A DNA stretch of 63,442 nt. Source: a virus. The stretch covers positions 1 to 63,442 of the IMG/VR virus record IMGVR_UViG_3300044641_000353. One strand, written 5' to 3'. Position 1 is the first letter of the stretch, and the number at the start of each line of letters is the position of its first letter. The notes beneath the pieces were generated by a model. It saw only the letters and a list, made by a program, of their open reading frames with translations, was not told where the DNA came from and did not search any database. Below are positions 7,967-15,558 of the stretch, in pieces. A program made the position numbers and the translations under genes.

Positions 7967-8212
7967 TTAACAATTCCACGCTCTAAGAGCTTTGTTGATT
8001 CGTGAATCCGGATCGTTGGCGGTCTTGGCAGAGGTTAGCTTCTTTTTCATCCCGCCCATCCTCGCACAGAAAGAGTCGCGCCGGGAGCCGCCTTCGGGCT
8101 GGGGAGCCTTCAAGTTCATACCTTGCGCTTTCGCGGAGGCCCGACCCTTGGCGTTCAAGCCGCCCTTCTCGGACTTGCCTTCTTTCCTCTGCCATGCTGG
8201 ACTCTTAGCCAT
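7967..8212 (-). CDS. Small conserved-type basic phage protein
   Basis: 81 aa from ATG 8212 (MAKSPAWQRKEGKSEKGGLN). A frame extension to 8233 adds seven unlikely residues that overlap the upstream gene more deeply. The blocks GGLNAKGRASAKAQG, GDSFCARM-like SRRDSFCARMGGMKKKLTSA and NDPDSRINKALRAW are a familiar set in marine and freshwater phages, with no proven function. The segment 8030-8170 is visibly richer in G+C than its neighbours. Confidence 0.6.
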   Translation of the reverse strand: MAKSPAWQRKEGKSEKGGLNAKGRASAKAQGMNLKAPQPEGGSRRDSFCARMGGMKKKLTSAKTANDPDSRINKALRAWNC

Positions 8213-8726
8213 AGTAAATCTGCACTGAATCAATAGCAGTCATCAATGCATAAATACCTTGAGTAGCTAACACACCTTCGCCCGGAATAACGGGTGCATT
8301 ACTAAAAGTATCAGTGCCGTCTATTTCGTAAGTCATCAGCCACCGACCACCGCCACTTACATACGAAGCCGCAGTAGAAGTAATTGTTCCGGTGTTAATG
8401 TCTGTTAGCGTAAATGTATCCGCGCCTGTGCGAGTGATAGTGTAATTTCCATCAGTTGCTGATTGACTTGTATTGCTGTCAAAGTGAATACCAACAACAG
8501 CGCCTGTAGACAAGCCGTGAGCAGTCTTTGTCACCGTCACAGTTGTACCAGAGCGGGCATAAGTAACACTAGCCGTTACAGGTACAGAAGCGGTATCAAA
8601 CAACACTAAAGTGCCATCCGTGCCAGAACCAAAAAACGAAATGCCTTTAACGCGATTTCGTCCAAGAACAAAAAAACCACTTTGGTTTAAATGCCCTTGC
8701 TTAACGTCTGTTTGCATCATAATCAA
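8205..8726 (-). CDS. Putative virion surface or decoration protein
   Basis: 173 aa, beta-rich. The central part contains TAHGLSTGAVVGIHFDS, then GNYTITRTGADTFTL, which is a pattern common to small beta modules repeated in tail and capsid-decoration proteins. The same TxxHGxxTGDxV pattern also appears in the gp10-like protein (DASHGAITGDFVTF). It lies directly downstream of the UUCG terminator at 8735-8754 and has its own strong RBS (AAAGGAG). A structural role is inferred. Confidence 0.6.
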   Translation of the reverse strand: MIMMQTDVKQGHLNQSGFFVLGRNRVKGISFFGSGTDGTLVLFDTASVPVTASVTYARSGTTVTVTKTAHGLSTGAVVGIHFDSNTSQSATDGNYTITRTGADTFTLTDINTGTITSTAASYVSGGGRWLMTYEIDGTDTFSNAPVIPGEGVLATQGIYALMTAIDSVQIYYG

Positions 8727-8734
8727 TCTCCTTT

Positions 8735-8754
8735 AAAAAAGGGGCCGAAGCCCC
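8735..8754 (-). terminator. Rho-independent terminator with UUCG tetraloop
   Basis: On the minus strand GGGGC-TTCG-GCCCC is followed by six T. It lies between the genes at 8764 and 8205 and only a few bases before the RBS of the latter, so it probably attenuates late transcription downstream of the capsid genes. Confidence 0.85.
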
Positions 8755-8763
8755 TTGGGTTGA

Positions 8764-9312
8764 TTAGGAATCTGCGAATGGTGTAGCAACAGTGCTAGAA
8801 CCAATAACGTTTCCAGTCACCATGTACTTGTCAGCAGCAACTGCGACAATTTGAATCCATGTGCCTGCAACACCGCCGGTAGTTGTACCGTTCAAGTTGA
8901 TGAAGTCATTAGAAGAGCCGTTGGCAGTAAAGCCAACAACCGCGCCAGATGAGTCTGAGTCAACAGAAATCACAGTGCCAACGTACAAATCGCCGGAACC
9001 AGAAGTTGTACCAATCTTCAAAGAGCTTGTGGAGATGGTAGTAGGAACCCAGATTGTGTAAACAACGCCTTCGTTGTTAGCTGTGCTTGGGTCTTGACCG
9101 GGGCCAGATGTTGTAGAGTTTGCTGAAACGTTGATTGCTGGCAAAGTCAAAGTGACTGCCGCCGCCAAAGAGCCACCAACAGCGATGATACGACCGCCGT
9201 GAGCTTCTGGGCTTAATGTAGTGCTGGTTGTGATGTCAACGATAGACGCTGGGCCTTGTTGATAAATGCCGCCCAATGAACGAACTGGGCCTTGAAACGT
9301 AGTGCGTGCCAT
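8764..9312 (-). CDS. Putative head-associated structural protein
   Basis: 182 aa, Gly/Ser/Thr/Val-rich, almost no charged residues after the first 20. It starts MARTTFQGPVRSLGGIYQQG. The location directly after the major capsid gene and its terminator suggests a capsid decoration or stabilising protein present in many copies. The family was not recognised. Confidence 0.6.
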   Translation of the reverse strand: MARTTFQGPVRSLGGIYQQGPASIVDITTSTTLSPEAHGGRIIAVGGSLAAAVTLTLPAINVSANSTTSGPGQDPSTANNEGVVYTIWVPTTISTSSLKIGTTSGSGDLYVGTVISVDSDSSGAVVGFTANGSSNDFINLNGTTTGGVAGTWIQIVAVAADKYMVTGNVIGSSTVATPFADS

Positions 9313-9409
9313 GATAATTCCTTACATGCAAGTTGGGGTGTTCTGTCTGCATGTCGTCAGCCGGGACTGTCAGAACACCGGATAAGCCCGGGTTAAATAC
9401 AATATACAA

Positions 9410-9437
9410 CAAAAGAAAAGGGGGCACAAGGCCCCCC
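9410..9437 (-). terminator. Rho-independent terminator after the capsid gene
   Basis: On the minus strand GGGGGC-CTTGT-GCCCCC is followed by TTTTCTTTTG. It lies in the 147-bp gap downstream of the major capsid gene, and should lower expression of later genes relative to capsid. Confidence 0.8.
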
Positions 9438-9459
9438 TTCAAATATTTCCTAAGAAATA

Positions 9460-10368
9460 TTAAGCTCCGGGTGAACCGAAGATACCCAGTGGGTCTGACA
9501 CACCGAAGCTATAACGCTCACGGGCTTTGTATCTCACGTTCCCTGTATCGAAGTCACCATCCATTCCAGTGCTCATAGGAGTACGGATAAAGTGCTTCAA
9601 ACCGTTAGGCACGTCTGTCAACAGGAACCAAGCATTGGTGTCTGTCAAGTAGTGGTTAACGCAGTAGCCGTCAGGGATAGAACCATTGTTCTTCAAAGCG
9701 TTGATGTCGTTGTCAGCAGTAGAAACGCGGAGTTCGGTCTCAAGCAGACGAGTCGCAACGAATTGCAGAGCAGGTGGAATTACCAACTTCTTAGGCTTAG
9801 CGGCGATCAACAAGCTACGCTCATCTGTCCAAGCAGCGATCTGAATAACGGCATTCTCAAGAGAAGTCTCGTTCAAATCGGAAGGAGTAGATGGAGTGTT
9901 ACTGTTAGTACCACCAGAAACCAAGGGGTGAGCAGTAGAGCAAAGCACCACGCCGTCGCCGTATGTTGGGCCACCTGTGAAGGCGTTGTTCAACACAAAA
10001 GCGGCTTTAACCTGCTTGGTGTAAGCCATACCACGGGCCAGAGCCTTGGTATAACGTGAAGACAGGCTGTCGTACAAGTTATCTTCCACAGCTTCCTCTG
10101 TGATGGCAAAGCCCATCGCAATGGTTTCGTGTGTGTAACGTGCAGTAAATGCTTCCTGTGCGTTGTCATAAGCGATGGCAGAACCCTCGTTTTTAACAGG
10201 TGCAGCAGCAAAGCCAGACAGCTTTGTCTCTTCTTCAAAGCTACGCTCAGATGACTCTGTTTCGTAGATTTCTTTGTGCTCTTCGCCGTATTTAGCGTAC
10301 TCAAGACCGAACAAAGCGTTCAAGCCGGGGAGTAATTCTTTGAGCAGTTGTGCGCGTGAAATAGCCAT
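9460..10368 (-). CDS. Major capsid protein, Mu gpT-like
   Basis: 302 aa. The N-terminus AISRAQLLKELLPGLNALFG, the FEEETKLSGFAAAPVKNEG segment, the VVLCSTAHPLVSGG segment and ARERYSFGVSDPLGIFG near the C-terminus match the Mu gpT-like capsid family, which has the HK97 fold and builds the icosahedral shell. The length is normal for the family. The gene order scaffold, unknown, 202-aa structural protein, capsid, with a terminator immediately downstream, is what is expected for the highest-expressed late gene. No protease domain is fused, and I saw no separate prohead protease gene. Confidence 0.85.
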   Translation of the reverse strand: MAISRAQLLKELLPGLNALFGLEYAKYGEEHKEIYETESSERSFEEETKLSGFAAAPVKNEGSAIAYDNAQEAFTARYTHETIAMGFAITEEAVEDNLYDSLSSRYTKALARGMAYTKQVKAAFVLNNAFTGGPTYGDGVVLCSTAHPLVSGGTNSNTPSTPSDLNETSLENAVIQIAAWTDERSLLIAAKPKKLVIPPALQFVATRLLETELRVSTADNDINALKNNGSIPDGYCVNHYLTDTNAWFLLTDVPNGLKHFIRTPMSTGMDGDFDTGNVRYKARERYSFGVSDPLGIFGSPGA

Positions 10369-10379
10369 GATTTAGCTCC

Positions 10380-10988
10380 TTAGATGCCAACGGCGTTAGT
10401 GAAAGCGGAAGCGCCGGGATTGAACTTAACAAACACTTCAGTGTAAGTATCAGTCAATGGTGAAGCGAAACCGATGATCTTAAACGCAGCGGCAGTAGTA
10501 ACTACTGTGCTTTCCAATGCGCTGGTAGAGTTACCTGTACGGGTGTTACCTGTAGAAGTAGACTGTGCAGCAGCAAAGAAGGTGTTTGCGCCAAGAGCGG
10601 CCTGAGTAACTTGGCCATCCAATTGAGCTTGGAAAGTCACGTTAGGGTCAGTGATAACGTAGGCTGTAATAGGGCCGCCGTTAGCTGTACCAGAAGGATA
10701 GTACTGACCGTAAATCTGTTGACCTTGCGCGTTAACGTAAGAGCAACCGACAAACACGCCCCAAGCACCCATACTGTCGCCACCAAGGTTATTGGTAGTT
10801 AAGTCTGCGCCGGTAGCGGTGGACAGAGCGATATAACCGTCAGCGCCAATGATAACTGCTTGTCCAAAAAACAAGTTAGTCGCTTCACCAGCGGGGTCGA
10901 TTAGGAACTGACTCGTAGCGCCAGCATAAGGCATGCCGTCGTTACGGTTAATGGCTCGTAGGCCATAGGGGGTATTGGTCATTGACAT
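10380..10988 (-). CDS. Putative head structural protein
   Basis: 202 aa. It starts MSMTNTPYGLRAINRNDGMP and continues as a beta-rich Gly/Ala/Thr sequence (DGYIALSTATG, GVFVGCSYVNAQGQQIYGQ). It is placed 11 bp upstream of the major capsid gene. Proteins of this type in related environmental phages are annotated as structural, and a head-fibre or decoration role is likely. There are no catalytic motifs. Confidence 0.65.
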   Translation of the reverse strand: MSMTNTPYGLRAINRNDGMPYAGATSQFLIDPAGEATNLFFGQAVIIGADGYIALSTATGADLTTNNLGGDSMGAWGVFVGCSYVNAQGQQIYGQYYPSGTANGGPITAYVITDPNVTFQAQLDGQVTQAALGANTFFAAAQSTSTGNTRTGNSTSALESTVVTTAAAFKIIGFASPLTDTYTEVFVKFNPGASAFTNAVGI

Positions 10989-11006
10989 TTAAGTCTCCAA
11001 AAAAAT

Positions 11007-11462
11007 TTAAGTACCTTTTCCGAAAGTGACCGTGGACTTACGTTCTTTAAACATAGGCATCCTCGGATCATTCTCGCGCATGTAGGTGTTGTCTACTGAC
11101 TGCATTTGTGCTTCCGCTTGATTGCGATAGTACGAATTGCGCTGTTCAGTAAATTCCACAGGTGTTTTGCAAAGCAACAAACCGCCCACTTCAACGCTGT
11201 CTGGGAACCTTGCGTTACCGCTAGAGCCAAACATACGAATCTCAGGGTGGTCAGAAGCCCTAACGGGTTCCCAGCCTTCGCGTAGTTTTCCAGAAATATT
11301 AGTGGCGTCGTCTTTGCCTAACGAAGCAATTCGGATCCAGCGATACGCATAGCCTGCTTCCGGAGTAGGGTCAGGCAGAAGTTGAGGGGGCATCCAATGT
11401 TTTGGGCGCTCCGTCTTTTCGCGTGTATCAAGTTCTCGTGCTAAACGTGTTGACTTTTCCAT
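11007..11462 (-). CDS. Capsid-block protein, unknown
   Basis: 151 aa, charged, no membrane segments. Recognisable blocks are RPKHWMPPQLLPDPTPE, YRWIRIASLGKDDATN, KLREGWEPVRASDHPE and GGLLLCKTPVEFTEQRN. The combination is familiar beside scaffold genes of podovirus-like environmental phages, but I know of no assigned function. It starts 1 bp after the scaffold stop, so it is translationally coupled to it. Confidence 0.6.
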   Translation of the reverse strand: MEKSTRLARELDTREKTERPKHWMPPQLLPDPTPEAGYAYRWIRIASLGKDDATNISGKLREGWEPVRASDHPEIRMFGSSGNARFPDSVEVGGLLLCKTPVEFTEQRNSYYRNQAEAQMQSVDNTYMRENDPRMPMFKERKSTVTFGKGT

Positions 11463-11463
11463 T

Positions 11464-12417
11464 TTATTTCCTTAACTGTTCTTCCGCAACCTTACGAGCA
11501 TAGAGATCCAAAGGAACTCCAAGCCGCTTGGCGATATTCACCTGTGTCTGCGTAAGCACGATCTTTTTAGGCGCTGTGCTACGGGTTGCAGGTGCAACGT
11601 TTGATCTTTTCGGCGAAGTTGGCGCATTCACCGGTCTCTCAGACTCAAACTGATCTGGGAAAACTTGTCTAACTCGAGAATTTAACTTCTCGTAATACTC
11701 GTTGGACTGAGGATCAACTCCAGATTTAACTAGCTTGGTGTGGAGTCCAAGTGCAAAGCTAGTCATCTCATCATCAGAACCAAACCACTTATTTTCTGAT
11801 TGCCAAGCCAGAGCTTTTTGATCTACTGGTGGCTGTTTTGTAACTTGTTGTGGTATTTGTACCTCAGATTTTTGTTGTTGTAAAGGGGCAGGCTTAAAAT
11901 TGTTCACGCGCTCCATCTTGGATTTAGCGGAGATCAATGCTTCCTGCGCATCCACAATAGCGTCTGAGTCACCTGATTCATAGGCTTCTTTGTATCTGGC
12001 CTTGGCTTTTTCAACCTCGTTACCAACTACTTTTTTAGCCTGTTCTAGCAAGGCTTGCTGGTTGGTATTCAAAGAGCCTTTGAGCTTTTTGTTCTCCTCA
12101 ACCACGGCTTGAGCAATACGCAGGGCTTCTTCTCTCTCCCGCTCTGCTGATTCTTTAGCACGGCGTTCTTCGTGATAGCCTTTTGTAAAATGCTGGATGC
12201 GCTTGCGCACACCCTCATCGTACTTAGTTAGTTCATCCTCGGCAAAGTCCTTGGGAGGCTCTTCCATGCGGCTACGCCCACGGTCTTCCTCGGGGGTGTC
12301 GTCTACTACCTCGACTTGCGTTTCACCATCGCCTTCAATTTCGTACTCGACTTTTTCTTCCTTGTCGGCTTTAGTTTCTATTTCATCGGGAAATTTATAT
12401 TCTTCGTCTTTGGCCAT
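11464..12417 (-). CDS. Capsid assembly scaffold-like protein
   Basis: 317 aa. The N-terminal 75 residues are very acidic (DETKADKEEK-type runs). Residues about 85-180 are an Arg/Lys/Glu-rich predicted coiled coil (HEERRAKESAEREREEALR and then NKKLKGSLNTNQQALLEQA). A Gln/Pro linker and a basic C-terminal helix (TQTQVNIAKRLGVPLDLYA, EEQLRK) follow. This is the usual scaffold layout, where the C-terminal basic helix binds capsid subunits and the coiled coil oligomerises. The position between portal and capsid genes supports it. Confidence 0.7.
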   Translation of the reverse strand: MAKDEEYKFPDEIETKADKEEKVEYEIEGDGETQVEVVDDTPEEDRGRSRMEEPPKDFAEDELTKYDEGVRKRIQHFTKGYHEERRAKESAEREREEALRIAQAVVEENKKLKGSLNTNQQALLEQAKKVVGNEVEKAKARYKEAYESGDSDAIVDAQEALISAKSKMERVNNFKPAPLQQQKSEVQIPQQVTKQPPVDQKALAWQSENKWFGSDDEMTSFALGLHTKLVKSGVDPQSNEYYEKLNSRVRQVFPDQFESERPVNAPTSPKRSNVAPATRSTAPKKIVLTQTQVNIAKRLGVPLDLYARKVAEEQLRK

Positions 12418-12427
12418 GATTTACTCC

Positions 12428-12832
12428 TTAGTTGGGACGTTGAATGCCACGGGGGTCTTGTACGACCGCTTGAATAGAGTCATCATTAATGAGTCTCCAT
12501 TCTGTACCGTGAATCTTCATGCGGGTTCCCGTGTTAGGACGTACTAACACAAAGTCACCAACTTTACAGGATGGGCCAGAAGGGAATCGGGCTTTATCTG
12601 CAAACGCATCTGGGCCAATTTTTGCCACAAACAACACGGGGGATAAAAGCTCCTCGTGATACATAGCAGTAGCAGACTTCAAAATCCCAGTCTCGCTAAA
12701 CTCCTCTTCGGCCTTGGGCAACATACACAAAATATGGTACGTCGCTGGATCGGGCACTTGTTTGGCTTTTTCTTCAGCGGATACATTAAGTACCGCCGAT
12801 AAATCTACCGCACTAACATCAAATTCAGTCAT
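12428..12832 (-). CDS. GroES-like co-chaperonin
   Basis: 134 aa. Residues about 50-130 follow the Cpn10 order: a Gly-containing mobile-loop-like segment (FSETGILKSATAMYHEEL), a strand LLSPVLFVAKIGPDAF, then KVGDFVLVRPNTGTRMKIHG, and the final EWRLINDDSIQAVVQ that matches the conserved end of GroES (yDxxYLIMxExDILAIV type). Phage co-chaperonins such as T4 gp31 pair with host GroEL to fold the capsid protein. Placement between portal and scaffold genes fits that use. An N-terminal extension of about 25 residues is extra compared with GroES. The call rests on motif order, without an alignment score. Confidence 0.7.
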   Translation of the reverse strand: MTEFDVSAVDLSAVLNVSAEEKAKQVPDPATYHILCMLPKAEEEFSETGILKSATAMYHEELLSPVLFVAKIGPDAFADKARFPSGPSCKVGDFVLVRPNTGTRMKIHGTEWRLINDDSIQAVVQDPRGIQRPN

Positions 12833-13022
12833 CTTCAGAGTCCTTTAATTTACGCACGAGGTCACCTATTTCATACTGCGCAGTCTGGAGACCTCGGATA
12901 AAACCGCACAGTTCTTTGTAGTGATCGTAGGATTTCGCGCTACCATCACACAAAACTTCAGCTTGACTCTTACGATGCTCTTCGAGCTTAGAGGAGAGCA
13001 AATCTAGGATTCTTCTGTCCAT
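12825..13022 (-). CDS. Small helical protein, unknown
   Basis: 65 aa, mostly charged helix (MDRRILDLLSSKLEEHRKS, YDHYKELCGFIRGLQTAQYE). It overlaps the co-chaperonin gene by 8 bp and begins 2 bp after the portal stop. The size and helical content resemble small gene products between portal and scaffold in other podovirus-like phages. The function is unknown. Confidence 0.55.
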   Translation of the reverse strand: MDRRILDLLSSKLEEHRKSQAEVLCDGSAKSYDHYKELCGFIRGLQTAQYEIGDLVRKLKDSEDD

Positions 13023-13024
13023 AT

Positions 13025-15550
13025 TTATCCTTCACCGGGCGGTTGTTGGGCTTGCTGTTTTGCCTGCATCATCTTCTGCAACATCTCCATCTTGTGTCGC
13101 TGGTCGCCCTGACTTATTTGCTGCTGGGCTTGCTGCGCCTGAACTTGTTGCTGCTGTTGCTGATTTGCAACTTCTAGGGCGTGTAACTCCTGCGCCTGCA
13201 TGATCTCTTGCTGCATACGCATCGCTGCCATGTTTGGATCTTCACCCGTTCTAGCTGCGCTCTCGCGTGCTTTGAGTGATAGCTCTTCGGCTTTAAGCTG
13301 CAAGTCGCCACGTACTTTGAGCTCTTTGGTCTTGGCATCTTGCGCCTTGATCTGGAGTTCTGCTTGCTGCATTTGCACCAGCGGGTCTTGCTGCATTTGC
13401 TGGGCTTGCTGTTGTTGCTGCTGAGCCATGTTTGCATTGAGAAGCTGAGCGGATGCTTGCGCAACCAACTGAGACAACTGCACCTCCACCTGCTCTGGCA
13501 ACTGCTCTCCGGGTGGGGGAAGTGGCACGCCCATCTGCTCTTCAATCTTGCGGCGGTATGAGAACGCTAAGTGTTCTGCAATGTGCGCTTGGATAGCAGC
13601 CATCATCTGCTGAGCCATGGGGTTCTGACCCATCGTTGCCGCAATCATCGGATCTCTCATGAACGTCGTATGTACAGCGATGTGCGCGTCTTGATCCTGA
13701 TAGATAAACGCACGAGTTGGCTCGCCTTTGAGGAAGCCCATGTTCTCGCTGATTGGATCTTTCGGCTTCTCGTCGTCCTCTGTGGGCACGAGCTTGTCTG
13801 CGTTCTTGATGCCCAACACTTCAATCATCTGACGGTGCAACTGCGGCAAGTCATAGATCTGCGGTGCTTGCTGCGCCAACTGAATAACAGCTTGATACTG
13901 CATGATGCGCTGAGCCATCGTCGCGCTGTTGGGGTCACTTACTGGAATGACATCAACTGCATCGTAGTCAGACTGCTTGGCCATGCGGTCACCGCTGGCT
14001 GGGTCATACTCATACTCGCTCGGTGCGTAGTCACGGATGATGTTCTTCAAGAGCTTAAACTCTTGCTTCATGCTGTAGTGCACACGGGCTTGTACAGCAC
14101 TCATAGTCTTCAACTGACGCTCAAGAATAGCCAGCGTCGTACCAACAGGTGCGTTAGCACTCATATCACTGACCTTCATGTCAGCAACAGAACCCAGTCG
14201 GCGACCTTCTTCAGTGATCTTATCTAAGAGACCCGCCAAAACCTGCGATGGTTCTTTGTATGGCAAAGCCATGATGTTGTCACGGATTGAACCAGAAGGC
14301 ACGTCCATGTCGCGGAACTCACCGGGAGAAATTGGGGTATCGTCGTCTTTGATTCGTAAGCCACGGGTCTTCAAACCACCGGGCAAGTTGCTCAGTGTGC
14401 CAGCGTCAATAAGTTGTCTAATAAGAGATGTACCGGCCCGGGCATAGCCACCAATAAGGTGTATGAAGCCAAAGCCATAAGCACCAAAGCCGGGTATGTA
14501 ATCGTATTGGACAAAATGCTGGCGCTTAATTTTGAGATCGTCTTCTTCTTCCCAGTTGCGGTAGATAGAGAGGATTTTGTTTGTGCCTTTATCAATAGAG
14601 ATAATGTACGGAAGAGCAATCTCATCTTCATCTTCATAGCCGGGTAAGTTGTAATCAATCTGGATTTCATAAATCTGATAGCGGTCGTCGTCCGTTAAGC
14701 TGTAGCCTTGTTCATCGGCTTTTTTCTTCTCAACGTCTGTGTGTACTTGAGCAGGCTCACCTAACTCAATCTCACGATAGAAGCCTGCAACTTGCAACTT
14801 CTTTACATCGTTCTTTGTCTTGCGCATGATGTGAGACACGCGCTCTGCTGTACGTGCGCCAGAGGAGCCGTAAGGAATGATGATGTCTTCAGCAGGAATA
14901 AACACCGAAGTCTGACGACCAAGCGCTGGGTCGTAGTAAACTTTCTTAAACGCTGATCCAGCCAGACCTAAGTTAAACAACATGCGCTCATGCTCAGGGC
15001 GATACTCAGACATTACCTCAGTAAGCTGGTAGTTCATGTCTTCTCTGACACGCTCCGCCGCCTGCTCTTTAAGTTTATCAATTGCGCCAATGATCTCGGT
15101 TTTGACCGGGCCCGCAGCAGGGAACGTTTCAATGATAGTCTCGCTCTGGAACCGTACAGCAGCTTCTGTAAGTACCGTTGAGTAAACACCGCAAGCACCG
15201 AGCCACGGTTCAGTACGCTCTTCATACTTCATCCCCAGAACATCTAGTCCTTTGACAAACATCTCAACCCAGTCTTTGCGGGAATTGATGTCTCCGTCTA
15301 CGTCACCCATGATGTCTTCAGCAATGCTTTGCAACTCATCGTCGCTCATGAAGTCAGCAAGGTTAGAGTCAAACTCTTCGCCTTCTTTACCTTCTGTGCC
15401 GGGCTCGATTTCTATCTCTAGGCCATCCATGCCAATGCGAACACCCTCTGGGTTCTCAATCTCAATCTCAATGTCGGATATGCCACCTAGCTCTTCTTCT
15501 ATACCAAGAGGTGCTGCATATAAACTTTTTTCCATTGAACTTGTAGCCAT
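13025..15550 (-). CDS. Portal protein, P22-like
   Basis: 841 aa, which is the long form typical of P22-type portals. An acidic N-terminus precedes the wing/stem region, which has RTEPWLGACGVYSTVLTEAA, FNLGLAGSAFKKVYYDP and FIPAEDIIIPYGSSGARTAE. These are the blocks I associate with phage portals that contact a gp4-type adaptor. Residues about 690-840 are extremely Gln-rich helix (a probable barrel or crown). The portal is the dodecameric DNA channel at one vertex and the docking site of the terminase. It lies directly after terminase large, as usual. Confidence 0.85.
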   Translation of the reverse strand: MATSSMEKSLYAAPLGIEEELGGISDIEIEIENPEGVRIGMDGLEIEIEPGTEGKEGEEFDSNLADFMSDDELQSIAEDIMGDVDGDINSRKDWVEMFVKGLDVLGMKYEERTEPWLGACGVYSTVLTEAAVRFQSETIIETFPAAGPVKTEIIGAIDKLKEQAAERVREDMNYQLTEVMSEYRPEHERMLFNLGLAGSAFKKVYYDPALGRQTSVFIPAEDIIIPYGSSGARTAERVSHIMRKTKNDVKKLQVAGFYREIELGEPAQVHTDVEKKKADEQGYSLTDDDRYQIYEIQIDYNLPGYEDEDEIALPYIISIDKGTNKILSIYRNWEEEDDLKIKRQHFVQYDYIPGFGAYGFGFIHLIGGYARAGTSLIRQLIDAGTLSNLPGGLKTRGLRIKDDDTPISPGEFRDMDVPSGSIRDNIMALPYKEPSQVLAGLLDKITEEGRRLGSVADMKVSDMSANAPVGTTLAILERQLKTMSAVQARVHYSMKQEFKLLKNIIRDYAPSEYEYDPASGDRMAKQSDYDAVDVIPVSDPNSATMAQRIMQYQAVIQLAQQAPQIYDLPQLHRQMIEVLGIKNADKLVPTEDDEKPKDPISENMGFLKGEPTRAFIYQDQDAHIAVHTTFMRDPMIAATMGQNPMAQQMMAAIQAHIAEHLAFSYRRKIEEQMGVPLPPPGEQLPEQVEVQLSQLVAQASAQLLNANMAQQQQQQAQQMQQDPLVQMQQAELQIKAQDAKTKELKVRGDLQLKAEELSLKARESAARTGEDPNMAAMRMQQEIMQAQELHALEVANQQQQQQVQAQQAQQQISQGDQRHKMEMLQKMMQAKQQAQQPPGEG

Positions 15551-15558
15551 ATTAATCC

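Noticed and set aside
13571-14227. 218-aa plus-strand frame
   Set aside because: Lies antisense to the portal gene, has no RBS and shows no domain. The portal reading is certain.
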